A stretch of 64,000 nucleotides of DNA from Planctomycetota bacterium. Lineage in GTDB: Bacteria > Planctomycetota > UBA1135 > GCA-002686595. The stretch spans positions 372,001 through 436,000 of the forward strand of contig JADJNY010000004.1 of assembly GCA_016714045.1 (NCBI GenBank), given 5' to 3'. The notes under the pieces were generated by a model. It saw only the letters and a list, made by a program, of their open reading frames with translations, did not search any database and was not told the origin of the DNA. Positions 45,402 to 55,593 of this stretch are shown one piece after another (the first letter of the stretch is position 1; each line of letters begins with the position of its first letter). The position numbers were made by a program, and so were the translations under genes.

Positions 45402-45938
45402 CTATTGCGGCGCGGGCTCGTCTCCGTAGGGACCGGGGTCGCCGGCGGGCTCGCCCGCGTGGCGCTGGAGCTCGGCCTGCACGTAGCGCTGGTGGTCGAG
45501 CTCCTCGGCCGCGAGCTCGCTGAAGAGTCCGCGCACGTCGGGGTCCTGAACGGACAGCAGCGCGTTCGAGAACCACGCGTGCGCCTTGATCTCCGAGCGC
45601 AGCGCGACCTCGAGCGCCTCGCGCACGCTCATGAAGGCCCGCGCTTCGTCGTACTCGGGCGCCTCGATGTCGAAGATCATCTCGCGGCGCACGCGCGAGG
45701 CTTCACCGGAGAAGCGCGTCTGCCGGCGCTCCAGGAGCTGATTCCTGTGCCGCTCCTCGATCCGCGCCATGCGGCGGAAGAACGCGGCGGCCTCGGGCGT
45801 GTGGTGCACGGCGAGCTGCTCGGCGAGCTCGTCGTAGCGGTCGCGGGCTTCTTCCTCGATCAGGATGGCGACGTCGAGCGCGTCGCGGAGCGAGAACTGC
45901 GCGGGGTCGAGGCCTTGGGTCGTCGGGTACGGAATCAC
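45402..45938 (-). CDS. Rubrerythrin/ferritin-like diiron protein
   Basis: 178 residues from a GTG at 45938, with AGGTGA upstream and only 4 bases after the korB stop. Four helices carry two Glu plus two E-x-x-H motifs: EEEARDRYDEL, then ARIEERHRN, and EIKAHAWF, then AAEELDHQRYVQ. These are the ligands of a ferritin-like diiron site. There is no rubredoxin domain. Such proteins reduce peroxide or handle iron. The position between oxygen-sensitive ferredoxin oxidoreductase genes and complex I suggests protection or iron supply for Fe-S enzymes. Confidence 0.85.
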   Translation of the reverse strand: MIPYPTTQGLDPAQFSLRDALDVAILIEEEARDRYDELAEQLAVHHTPEAAAFFRRMARIEERHRNQLLERRQTRFSGEASRVRREMIFDIEAPEYDEARAFMSVREALEVALRSEIKAHAWFSNALLSVQDPDVRGLFSELAAEELDHQRYVQAELQRHAGEPAGDPGPYGDEPAPQ

Positions 45939-45942
45939 GGGC

Positions 45943-46839
45943 TCACCTCTGGACGAACGCTTCGAGGACCTGCGAGCGCGGCTTCGCCGACTTCGCGAGC
46001 TCGGCCTGGCGCAACTTGACGAGCGCCTCGTAGGTCGGCGGCGGCTCGGGATTGCGATAGAAGACACCGGTGTGGAGCTCGGTCCCGTACGCGCGCGCCC
46101 GGTCGAGCGCCGCGAGCAGATTGGACGGGTCGTGGCCGAGCGTGTCGAGCTTCTGCATCTTCGCTTTGTGCGCGCGCAGTTGCTGGTCGTCCTCGCCGAA
46201 CGTGACGCACGGCGATTGGATGTTGACGAAAGCGAACCCCGGATAGCGAATCGCCTCTTCGATCAGCGCGGTGAGCCCCGGCATGTCCGCCGGCGTCCCC
46301 TGCGCGACGAAGCCCGCGCCGTACGCCAGGACGTAGAGCAGCGGATTGATGGGCTCCTCGAAGCTCCCGTACGGCGACGTGATCGTCTTCAATCCGCGCG
46401 GCGACGTCGGCGACAGTTGTCCCTTCGTCAGCCCGTACACCTGATTGTCCATGACGATGTACGTCAGGTCGCAATTGCGCCGGATCGCGTGCGCGACGTG
46501 GCCGCCGCCGATCGAGAAGCCGTCGCCGTCGCCGCCCGCGACCAGGACGAGCAAGTCGGGATTGGCGAGCTTGACGCCCTGCGCGATCGGGAGCGCGCGC
46601 CCGTGCACGCTGTTGAAGCCGTACGCGGTCGTGTAGCCCGGAATGCGGCTCGAACAACCGATTCCGGAGATGAACGCGATCTCGTGCGGCGGCCGTCCGA
46701 TGCTCGCCAAAGCGCGATAGAGCGATTGGAGAACTCCATAATCGCCGCAGCCCGGGCACCAGATCGGACGCAGTTTGCTGTCGTAGTCCTTCGCGGTGAA
46801 CTTGCGCTCCGCGGGCGCGTTCGTCGTCGTGCAGTCCAT
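45943..46839 (-). CDS. korB: 2-oxoacid:ferredoxin oxidoreductase, beta subunit
   Basis: A 298-residue thiamine-diphosphate-binding subunit. WCPGCGDYGVLQSL is at the N-terminus, GIGCSSRIPGY gives the third Fe-S cysteine, and VAGGDGDGFSIGGGH is the TPP/Mg motif with DNQVYGLTKGQLSPTS following. SPCVTFGE gives the last cluster cysteine. It pairs with KorA to convert a 2-oxoacid (probably 2-oxoglutarate or pyruvate) plus CoA to acyl-CoA, CO2 and reduced ferredoxin. It starts 4 bases after korA. Confidence 0.93.
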   Translation of the reverse strand: MDCTTTNAPAERKFTAKDYDSKLRPIWCPGCGDYGVLQSLYRALASIGRPPHEIAFISGIGCSSRIPGYTTAYGFNSVHGRALPIAQGVKLANPDLLVLVAGGDGDGFSIGGGHVAHAIRRNCDLTYIVMDNQVYGLTKGQLSPTSPRGLKTITSPYGSFEEPINPLLYVLAYGAGFVAQGTPADMPGLTALIEEAIRYPGFAFVNIQSPCVTFGEDDQQLRAHKAKMQKLDTLGHDPSNLLAALDRARAYGTELHTGVFYRNPEPPPTYEALVKLRQAELAKSAKPRSQVLEAFVQR

Positions 46840-46843
46840 GGCG

Positions 46844-48634
46844 TCACGCTCCCTTCCGGCCGGACGCGGCGCAGGCGGTGTCCTTCGCCTTCGCCAGGGA
46901 TTCGAGCCGCGCGAGCACCTCCGAGGGCCGGAACGGGTTCGCGCCGCTGCGCGCGAAGGGCACGACGCCCTTCGGCACGTCGACGTGCATGCGCAGGATC
47001 CGGTAGAGCTGGCCCTGGTGGGACAGCTCGAGCACGAGCCCCGCCTCGACCGAGGCGAAGAACTCGGCGTAGACCTCCTCCGCGATCGGATAGAGCAGGT
47101 ACGGCACGAGCAGCTTCACGGCGAGCCCGCGGTTCGTCGCCAGCTCGAACGCCTCGCGCGCGACGCCCGCGCTGCTCCCCCAGCTGATCAAGGCGATCGG
47201 CGCCGTCGGGTCGCCCTGCACCTCGAACAGGTCGCGCCGCTTCTTCAGCGGGTCGAGCTTGTCGAAGCGCTTCGCGTTCATCTTCGCGTGCCACGCGCCG
47301 CTCGCGGTGGGCTCGCCCTTCTCGTTGTGCTCGATGCCGGCGCCCTGGTAGTTGCCGCCCTTCATGCCGGGGTGGCTGATCGGGCTGATGCCGTCGGGCG
47401 TCAGGCGGAAGCGCAGGTAGGGCTCGAGCTCGGCGCCGCTCGGCCGGCGGCGCGTCTCGATCGTGAACGCGCGCGTGTCGATCGGGTCGACCGTCTCCTT
47501 GCGCTGCGCGATCTCCTGGTCGGAGAGCAGGAGCACCGGTGTCTGGTAGTGCTCGGCGATGTTGAAGGCCTCGATCGTGATGCGGAACGTGTCCGCGACC
47601 GTCGTCGGCGCGAGCACGGGGCGCAGCACGTCGCCGTGCGCCGAGAAGCACGCCTGGAAGAGGTCCGACTGCTCCGGCTTGGTCGGGATGCCCGTCGACG
47701 GACCGCCGCGCTGCACGTCGAGCACGACGAGCGGCAGCTCCGCGATCGTCGCGAGCCCCAGGATCTCGGTTTTCAGCGCGAGCCCCGGCCCCGAGGTCGC
47801 CGTCATCGACTTCCGGCCGGCGAACGAGGCGCCCAGCGCCGCGCCGATGCCCGCGATCTCGTCCTCGGCCTGCAGCACCGTCCCGCCGTACTTCCACAGG
47901 TCGCGCGTCAGGGCCTGCATGACCTCGGTCGAGGGCGTGATCGGGTAGCCGCTGAAGAATTCGCATCCCGCGTACAGGGCCCCCGCGGCGCACAGGTCGT
48001 TGCCGTCGCAGAGGAGCTTCGTCCCTTTGGGCGCGGCGGGCGGCGACAGGGGTTCGGCATGGCGCAAGGGGTGCGTCCGCGCGAACTCGATGCCGGCCGC
48101 GAGCGCCCGCTGATTCGCCTCGAGCAGCCCCTCCCCCTTCGACCCGAACTTCTTCGCGAGCCCCTTCTCAATCCCGGCGGCCGGGATGCCGAACCAACCG
48201 GAGAGGAGGCCGAGCACGATCGTCGTCTTCGCCTTCTCCGTGCCCGCGGACTCCTTCGCGAGCCGCGTCACGGGCACGGACACGATCTCGCGCGGGATCG
48301 GACCGCGCTGCGCGAGCGTCGCGGGCGGCGGACCGGCCTCCTCCTCGTGGAGGAGGACGGTGTGCTCGGCGAGCGGCAGCTCCGCGCCGAACTTGAAGAA
48401 GTCGTCCCAGTTCAGCGCGAAGGCGACGTCGAGCTCGCCGCCGGGGTTCTGCACGCGGTCGGTCCGCACGCGCACGCGGCAGCTCGATTCGCCGCCGCGG
48501 ATCTGCGAGCCGAAGCTCTTCGTCATGAGCGCGTGGTAGCCCGCCGAGGAGACCGCCGCGAGCAGCGATTCGCCGGCGCTCACGACGCCGTCGCCGCCGG
48601 AGCCGGCCATCCCGATGATGAGGTCGTTCGCCAT
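46844..48634 (-). CDS. korA: 2-oxoacid:ferredoxin oxidoreductase, fused gamma-alpha subunit
   Basis: 596 residues from the ATG at 48634. Residues ~1-190 are the gamma domain (IIGMAGSGGDGVVSAGESL, SFGSQIRGGESSCRVRV). The alpha domain follows: YPITPSTEVMQAL, LQAEDEIAGIGAALGASFAG, and LVVLDVQRGGPSTGIPTKPE, typical for the two-subunit KorAB type. KorAB enzymes have a single [4Fe-4S] cluster and use ferredoxin. It is the first gene of the run that continues into nuo, and is divergent from the addB-like gene with a 232-base shared upstream region. Confidence 0.93.
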   Translation of the reverse strand: MANDLIIGMAGSGGDGVVSAGESLLAAVSSAGYHALMTKSFGSQIRGGESSCRVRVRTDRVQNPGGELDVAFALNWDDFFKFGAELPLAEHTVLLHEEEAGPPPATLAQRGPIPREIVSVPVTRLAKESAGTEKAKTTIVLGLLSGWFGIPAAGIEKGLAKKFGSKGEGLLEANQRALAAGIEFARTHPLRHAEPLSPPAAPKGTKLLCDGNDLCAAGALYAGCEFFSGYPITPSTEVMQALTRDLWKYGGTVLQAEDEIAGIGAALGASFAGRKSMTATSGPGLALKTEILGLATIAELPLVVLDVQRGGPSTGIPTKPEQSDLFQACFSAHGDVLRPVLAPTTVADTFRITIEAFNIAEHYQTPVLLLSDQEIAQRKETVDPIDTRAFTIETRRRPSGAELEPYLRFRLTPDGISPISHPGMKGGNYQGAGIEHNEKGEPTASGAWHAKMNAKRFDKLDPLKKRRDLFEVQGDPTAPIALISWGSSAGVAREAFELATNRGLAVKLLVPYLLYPIAEEVYAEFFASVEAGLVLELSHQGQLYRILRMHVDVPKGVVPFARSGANPFRPSEVLARLESLAKAKDTACAASGRKGA

Positions 48635-48866
48635 GGTGTTCGACGCGGAGCGTGCGTGGAACTCGCGGCGCCGGAGGGCGCGCGAGCGCTCGTCTCCGCG
48701 TGGGACGAGCGTCGATCGAGCCGACATCGTGATCGATCGCGCGCCGTCGCGCCGTACGCGAAGCGTAGACGCGCGCTGCGCACGTGGACGCATGGCGCGC
48801 TGCGCAGGATCGCGCAGGGCGGAGCCTTCGGACGCGCGCGAGCGCCGCTAGACTGCGCCCCTTCCC

Positions 48867-51854
48867 ATGTCCGCCGCCCCGCGCCGCGTCTTCCTCGACT
48901 GGTCGAGCCCGTTCCTGCCGCGGGTCGCGGGCTGGCTGCTCGCCGAGCACGGCCGCGATCTGTCGAACGTGATCGTCGCGGTGCCCGGGAGCCGCGCGGC
49001 GCGCGGTCTCGTCGAGCACCTCGCGCGCTCCGCCGGCCCCGAGCTCGTGCCGCCGCGCGTCGTGACGCAGGGCGAGCTCGTCGACCTGCTCGTGGGGGTC
49101 GAGCTCCCGGTCGCGAACCGCCTCGCGCGCACGCTCGCGTGGGCCCAGGCGCTGCGCGCGGTGCCCGCGCACGAGCTCGAGCACCTCGTCGCGCGCCACC
49201 CCGAGAGCGCGAGCGAGTGGCTGCGCCTCGCCGAGGTCGTGCGCACGCTGCACGGGGAGCTCGCGCCGGAGGGCCTGTCGTTCGCGGACGTCGCGCGCGG
49301 ACCGCGCGGCGCGGGGGCGCTCTCCGCGACGACGGACGCGCGACCCGGCGCGCGCGCGGACGGAACGAGGGCGCCCGCGACGCGCGAGCTCGACGCGAGC
49401 TGGAGCGAGGGCGAAGCGCACCGCTGGCGCGCGCTCGCGCACGCGCAGGAGCTCTGGCGCGCCCGCCTCGCGCGCGCCGGCGTGTGCGACCCGCACGAAG
49501 GCCGCTCCCGTGCGATCGAGGCCGGCGCGATCGACCGCGGGCCGCGCGTCGTGCTCGCGGGCGTCGCGGACATGAACCGGTTGCTGCGCCGCGTGCTCGA
49601 GCACCTCGGCGACCGCGCGACGGCACTCGTCGCGGCGCCCGAGAGCGAGGCGGCGGGCTTCGACGCGCTCGGCGCGCTCGTGCCGGCCGCGTGGGCGTCG
49701 CGGCCGCTCCCGATCCGCGACGAGCATTGGGAGGTCGGCGACCGGCCCGGCGAGCAGGCGGAGCTCGCGTACGAGCGCCTCCGCGCGTGGAACGGCCGCT
49801 TCGCGCCCGAGGAGATCGTGATCGGCGTCGCGGACGACGAGGTCGTGCCCGCGCTCGAGCGCAAGCTCGCGCAGGAGTCCGTGCTCGCGCGCCCCGCCGC
49901 CGGCCGGCCGTTCGAGGGCACGCGCGTCGAGCGCGCGCTCACGCTCGGCGCCGAGCTGCTCAAGACGCGTGCTTTCGGCGCGTGGGCCGCGTTCGTGCGC
50001 CAACCCGACGTCGAGCGCGTGCTCTGGGACGCGCTCGGCGACGACGCGCGCGCGCCGGCGGCGCTGCTCGACGACTACCACGGCGAACACCTGCCCGCGC
50101 GCGTGCCCGAGCGCTTCCTCGAAGGCGAACGCGAGCTGCGCGAGCGCGCGAAACGCGCGGCGGCGGAGGGGGGCGGGCAGGGCGCGTCCGCCGCCGTGAC
50201 CGCGAGCGAGCGCGCGGCCCGGCCGGACGCGACGGACGAGCCGTTGCGCCGCGACCAGCTCGTCGCGCTCGATCGCGCGACGCGCGCCGTGCTCGGCGGG
50301 CTCGACGTCGACGAACCGCGCCCGATCGCCGCGTGGACCGCGCCGATCCGTGCGTTCCTCGCGCACGTGTTCGCACGACCGCTCCATCCGCGGCGCTCGG
50401 ACGACGACCGCGTGCTCGCGCGCGCGCTCGAGGTCGCGGGCGGCGTGCTCGAGGAGCTCGACGCGCTCCCGCCGCTCCTCGCCGAGGAGCCCGTCTCCGC
50501 CGCCCAGGCGCTCGAGCTCGTCGTCTCGGCCGCGCGCGGCGCCGCGATCCCCGCGCGCTCGGCGCGGCCCGGCGAGACGACGATCGAGCTGCTCGGCTGG
50601 CTCGAGCTCGCCCTCGACGACGCGCGCGCCGTCGTCGTCACCGGCTTCGACGAAGGCCGCGTGCCGCGCTCGACCGCGAACGACCCGTTCCTCCCCGACC
50701 GCTTGCGCGCCGAGCTCGGCCTCGCGCACGGCGCCGAGCGCCTCGCGCGCGACGTCCACGCCGCGACGCTTCTGCTCCACTCGCGCGAGGAGCTCGCGTT
50801 CGTCAGCGGGCGCCGCACGCGCGACGGAGATCCGCTGCTCGCGAGCCGCCTCGTGTACCACGTGCCCGACGAGGACGTCGCGCGCCGCGTGCGGGCCTTC
50901 TACACCGCGCCGCCGCGCCGCGCCGCGCCCGCGGGCCGCGACGCCCCGCCGCGCCCGCTCCCGCGCGGCGTCGAGGGGCGCGCGTTCCCCTCGCTGGGCG
51001 TCCGCGCGTTCGGCGACTACCTGCGCTCGCCGTACGGCTTCTACTTGAAGCACGTCGCGCGCGTGGAGAGCGTCGACGATCGCGCGCGCGAGCTCGACCC
51101 GCTCGCCTACGGCGCGCTCGTGCACGACGTGCTGCAGGACATGGGGCGCGACGCGGAGGCGCGCGAACTGCCTGACGAGCGCGCGCTTGCCGCGTTCCTC
51201 TGCGAGCGCCTCGCCGCGCGCGCCGCCGGTCGCTTCGGCGGCGCCGCGCTGCCGGCGGTCGAGCTGCAGATCGCGCGGCTCGAGCATCGTTTCGAGCTGT
51301 TCGCGCGCGTCGAGGTCGCGCGGCGCCGCGACGGATGGCGCGTCCACGCGGTCGAGTGGGAGCCAGAGGAGCCCGTGACGCTCGACGTCGACGGCGAGCC
51401 GATCGTTCTCGCCGGCCGCATCGACCGGGTGGATCGGCGCGTCGTCGAGGGTGTCGAGCAGTGGGCGGTGCTCGACTACAAAACGGGCGACGCGCCGAAG
51501 ACGCCGAACGCGACGCACCGCGCGCGCGGCGAGTGGCGTGATCTGCAGCTCCCGCTCTACACGCTGATCGCGCGGCGACTGGGCGCGAAGTCGCTCACGG
51601 AGCTCGGATACGTCGCGATCGGGAAGGACGCGGCGAATTGCGGCGTGCTGCTCGCCGATTGGACGGTCGAGGAGCTCGACGCCGCGTTCGACGCGGCGCG
51701 TGAGGTCGTACGCAAGGTGCGCCGCGGCGAGTTCTGGGACCTCGGCCGCGGCGTCGACGATGGCCCGATCTTCCAGGCGATCGCGGGGGTTGGGTTGATC
51801 GCGGAGTCCGACGACGGCGACGACGAGTCCGGCGAGGAAGGGGACGCGCGATGA
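48867..51854 (+). CDS. AddB/RecB-like PD-(D/E)XK nuclease family protein
   Basis: A 995-residue protein forming a pair with the helicase gene that starts inside its stop codon (ATGA overlap). The N-terminal part (VIVAVPGSRAARGL) is helicase-like but lacks a real Walker A, as in AddB. The C-terminal nuclease is clear: SPYGFYLKHVARV, GALVHDVLQDMG, then ILAGRIDRVDR-type Asp and WAVLDYKTGD with D-Y-K. The Cys that opens the AddB Fe-S motif (usually CPYRFF) is Ser here, so this version probably lacks the iron-sulphur cluster. Function: one strand-cutting half of an AddAB-type double-strand-break resection enzyme. Confidence 0.85.
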   Translation: MSAAPRRVFLDWSSPFLPRVAGWLLAEHGRDLSNVIVAVPGSRAARGLVEHLARSAGPELVPPRVVTQGELVDLLVGVELPVANRLARTLAWAQALRAVPAHELEHLVARHPESASEWLRLAEVVRTLHGELAPEGLSFADVARGPRGAGALSATTDARPGARADGTRAPATRELDASWSEGEAHRWRALAHAQELWRARLARAGVCDPHEGRSRAIEAGAIDRGPRVVLAGVADMNRLLRRVLEHLGDRATALVAAPESEAAGFDALGALVPAAWASRPLPIRDEHWEVGDRPGEQAELAYERLRAWNGRFAPEEIVIGVADDEVVPALERKLAQESVLARPAAGRPFEGTRVERALTLGAELLKTRAFGAWAAFVRQPDVERVLWDALGDDARAPAALLDDYHGEHLPARVPERFLEGERELRERAKRAAAEGGGQGASAAVTASERAARPDATDEPLRRDQLVALDRATRAVLGGLDVDEPRPIAAWTAPIRAFLAHVFARPLHPRRSDDDRVLARALEVAGGVLEELDALPPLLAEEPVSAAQALELVVSAARGAAIPARSARPGETTIELLGWLELALDDARAVVVTGFDEGRVPRSTANDPFLPDRLRAELGLAHGAERLARDVHAATLLLHSREELAFVSGRRTRDGDPLLASRLVYHVPDEDVARRVRAFYTAPPRRAAPAGRDAPPRPLPRGVEGRAFPSLGVRAFGDYLRSPYGFYLKHVARVESVDDRARELDPLAYGALVHDVLQDMGRDAEARELPDERALAAFLCERLAARAAGRFGGAALPAVELQIARLEHRFELFARVEVARRRDGWRVHAVEWEPEEPVTLDVDGEPIVLAGRIDRVDRRVVEGVEQWAVLDYKTGDAPKTPNATHRARGEWRDLQLPLYTLIARRLGAKSLTELGYVAIGKDAANCGVLLADWTVEELDAAFDAAREVVRKVRRGEFWDLGRGVDDGPIFQAIAGVGLIAESDDGDDESGEEGDAR

Positions 51855-54800
51855 CGCAGCGCGCGCACGAGCTCGTCCTCGCCTCCGCGGGCACGGGCAA
51901 GACGTACCGGCTCGCGCGGCGTTATCTCGCGCTCGGCTTCGGCGGCGTGTCGCCGGAGCGCATCCTCGCGACGACGTTCACGAGGAAGGCGGCGGGCGAG
52001 ATCCTCGAGCGCGTGCTGCGGCGGTTGTGGGAGGCCGTCGAAGACCCGGAGAAGCTCGCGGCGCTCCGGGAGGAGCTCGATGGGCTCGACGTGACGCGCG
52101 AGAAGGCGCTCGCGCTGCTCGCCTCGTACGTGCGCGGCGCGGAGCGGTTGCGCGTCAGCACGCTCGACGCCTTCTTCGCGGGCATCGCGCGCGCGTATGC
52201 GCTCGACCTCGGGCTGCCGCCTGCGTGGCGCATCGTCGACGACGAGACGGACGACGAGCTGCAGAGCGAAGCGCTCTCGAGCGCGCTGGCGGAGGCGGAG
52301 CGCGGCGAGATCCTCGCGCTGCTCGCCGACCTGCAGCGCCGCGCCGCGGAGTGCGCGGTGCACGAGCGCCTCGTGCGCACGCTGCGCGCGGGACGCGAGC
52401 ACTTCCTCGAGAGCGCGCCGGACGCGTGGAACCAGGTCGACGTGCCCGCCGCGCCGGCGGAGCGCGAGCTCGACGCGGCGCTCGCGACCCTCGAGCGGCT
52501 CCCGACGCCGACGAACAAGGACGGCAAGACGCCGAGCGCGCTGTGGAAGAAGGACCTGGAGCGCGTCCGGCCCCTGCTCGCCGCGCGCAACTGGAGCGAG
52601 CTCTTCGACAAGGGCTTCCTGGCGAAGGTCGCCGAGGGCGAGACCACGTACAACAAGGGCCCGATCCCGCCGGCGGCGATCGACGCGGGTCGCGTGCTCC
52701 TGCGCCAGCTCCTCCACGAGGCCGTCGCCGCGCTCGTGAACGAGAACCGCGCCGCGCGCGAGCTGTTCTCGCGCTTCGAAGCGAGCCTCGCGCGCCTGCG
52801 CCACGAACGCGGCACGCTGCGCTTCGACGATCTCCCGCTCGCGATCGCGCCGCCGGGCCCGCATCCGCTCGAGACGCGGCGGCTCGAGCTCGCGTGGCGC
52901 CTCGACGGCCGCATCGACCACCTTCTGCTCGACGAGTTCCAGGACACGTCGCCGCTGCAATGGCGCTGCCTCGCACCGCTCGCCGAGGAGATCCTCGCCG
53001 ACGGCACGGGCGAGCGGACGTTCTTCTGCGTCGGCGACGTGAAGCAGTCGATCTACGGTTGGCGCGGCGGCGAGCCCGAGCTGCTCGCGACGATGCCGGA
53101 GCGTTTCCCCGCGCTCGAGGAGCCGATCACGCTCTCACGGAGCTACCGCTCGTCGCAGGTCGTGCTCGACGTCGCGAACTCGGTCTTCTCGGCGCTCGCG
53201 GACAACGAGACGTTCGCCGGGGCCGAGGACGGGCGCGTCGCGGCCGCGCGCGCGTTCGAGGAGCGCTACCCGAAGCACGAGGCCGGGAAGGACCTGCCCG
53301 GGCACGCCGTGCTGATGCAAGCGCGCCCGAAGGACGAGGAGCGCGGCGAAAGCGCGGACGTGCCGCTCGTCGAGCTCGCGATCGAGCGCGTCGCCGCGCT
53401 GCACGCGGAGATGCCGAAGGCGACGATCGCCGTGCTCCTGCGCACGAAGAAGTGGGTGCCGCGCCTGATCCTCGGCCTCGCGCGCCGCGGGGTCCGCGCG
53501 AGCGGCGAGGGCGGCAACCCGCTGACGGACAGCGGCGCGGTGCTCGAGGTCCTGTCGCTCCTCCACCTGGCCGACCACCCCGAGGACACCGCGGCGGAGT
53601 TCCACGTCGCGCGCTCGCCGCTGCGCGCGCTGCTCGCCGTGCTGCACCCGCGCGTGGAGGACGAGGAGCTCGCGCTGTCGGACGCCGAGCGCGGGCTCGA
53701 GCGGGAGTTGAACGAGCGAACGCCGGACGTGCGCGACGTCGAGCGAGCACCGAAGTCGAGCGAGGCCGAGGCGAGCTCGCGCTCCGACGCCGATCGCGCG
53801 CTCCGCCGCCGGCTGCGCGCCGAGGAAGCCGACGTGCGCCGCATCGCGCGCGTCGTGCGGCGCGAGGTCGCGGCGAACGGCTACGGAACGTGGCTCGCGC
53901 GGCTCCTCCCGCGCCTCGCCGCGTCGAACGAGTACGGCGGGTGGGACGTGTCGCGTGTGGCGCAGCTCGTCGAGCTCGGCCTCGCGTTCGATGCGTCCCC
54001 CACCGCGCGCACCGGCGAGTTCGTGCGCCACGCGCGCCGCCAGCGCGTCGAAGACCCGAGCGCCGCGCAGATCAAGATCATGACCGTGCACGCGTCGAAG
54101 GGGCTCGAGTTCGACGCGGTGATCCTGCCCGAGCTCGCGGCGCGCGGCGGCGGCGATCGGGAGTCGTACCTGATGGAGCGCGACGCGCCCGACGGTCCGA
54201 TCCAGCGCATCACGCGCAAGCCCTCGAAGGAGATCGCGGCGCAGCACCCGCTCCTGAACCGTCTCGCCCAGCTCGCGGTCCGCCGCGCGACGGAGGGCGA
54301 CCTGTGCGTGCTCTACGTCGCGCTGACGCGCGCGAAGCACCGGCTCGAGATGCTCGTGCCCTGGCGCAAGCCCGACGCGAAGCCGACCCAGTCTGCGTCA
54401 TGCCTCCTGCGCGCGGCCCTCGGGAGCGCGCCGCTCGCGGGCGAACCGGAGGCGGGCGCCGCCGTGCTGTGGCGCCACGCGGCGAGCACGGACGCGTGGT
54501 GGCTCGACCCCGATGCCGAGAAGTCGGCGGAGCGCGCGGACGAGACGAAGGGCGGCGCGATGACCGCGACGCAGGCCGCGCGCGGCGCCGAAGGCTCGAC
54601 GAGAGACGCGCGCGGCGCAGAGAGCGGGGCGAAGGCCGCGCGCGCGGCGAAGGGAGCGCGCGGCGCCGAGACGCCGTCCTCTTCGACGCCCCCGCGCCCG
54701 CGGCGACGAAGCTCGTCTTCGCCCCGTCGAAGCGCGCGAGCGCGACCGAGACGCGCAGCGCGTCCGCGGAGGAGCACGGCCCGGCGCTCTCGGCCGCGGA

Positions 54801-55359
54801 GCTCTTGCGCGCGGTCGACCCGGACGCGAGCGCGCGCGGAACGCTCGTGCACCGTTTGTTCGCGGAGCTCGAGTGGCTCGACGCGCCGGCCGCGCTCCCG
54901 ACGGACGCGCGCCTGCGCGAGCTCGCCCGCGCGCTCGAGCACGACGAGCGCCGCATCGACGCGGCCCTCGCCGAGTTCCACGCCGCGCTCGCGCACCCGG
55001 CGATCCGCGCGCTCCTCGCGCGTCCCGCGACGAACGACCAGCTCGTCGTGTGGCGCGAACGCCGCTTCGCGCTCCACGTGCCGAACGAGGACGGCGTCCA
55101 GGAGCTGTGGCAAGGCGCCTTCGACCGCGTCGTGCTCGTGAAGCAGCAAGACCGCGTCGTGCGCGCCGAGCTCGTCGACTGGAAGAGCGACCACGTGCCG
55201 CCGCACGAGCTCGCCGCGCGCACCGCGACCTACCGCCCGCAGCTCGAGGCCTACCGCCGCATCCTGGCGCGCCTCACGCAGCTCGACGAACGCGCGATCA
55301 CGGCGCGGATCGCGTTCCTCCATGCGGGGAGCGTGGTCGAGCTCGACCGGACGCGTTGA
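51851..55359 (+). CDS. AddA-like UvrD/Rep helicase-exonuclease, apparent frameshift near 54.6-54.67 kb
   Basis: The first ~940 residues give a complete UvrD-type helicase: Walker A ASAGTGKTYRLA, TFTRKAAGEIL, motif II LLLDEFQDTSPLQW, VGDVKQSIYGWRGGEPEL, IMTVHASKGLEFDAVILPEL and LYVALTRAKHRLEML. The frame then turns to Arg/Ser noise, while another frame (reached by one base backward or two forward) continues for ~228 residues with GTLVHRLFAELEWL, AFDRVV and RAELVDWKSD, the RecB/AddA nuclease core. The switch lies in a repetitive GCG/GCC-rich stretch after about 54,570. Either a sequencing or assembly indel or a true mutation splits the nuclease from the helicase; both parts look well preserved. 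Confidence 0.85.
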
Positions 55360-55593
55360 CCCGCTATGGGGGCTCGCCGCGCCGTCCTCACGCCGCCCTA
55401 CGCGCACCACCCCTCCCCCGCTGCGCCCTTGGGCGCATGAGAACGACACCCGAATGCGGAGAAAATCGAGTGCTCGTCCCTCCGGGGCGACCTCGGGGGC
55501 CACACCGCTCCCCGAGTGACGACGAGCGCGCGTCGCTGCCGCGGGCGCGCGCTCCACGACGAAGAGGCTCACGCGGCAGAGGACTGGGGAACG

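Noticed and set aside
54560..54680. Programmed ribosomal frameshift in the addA-like gene
   Set aside because: No slippery heptamer or downstream pseudoknot was recognised; an indel in a repetitive stretch is simpler.
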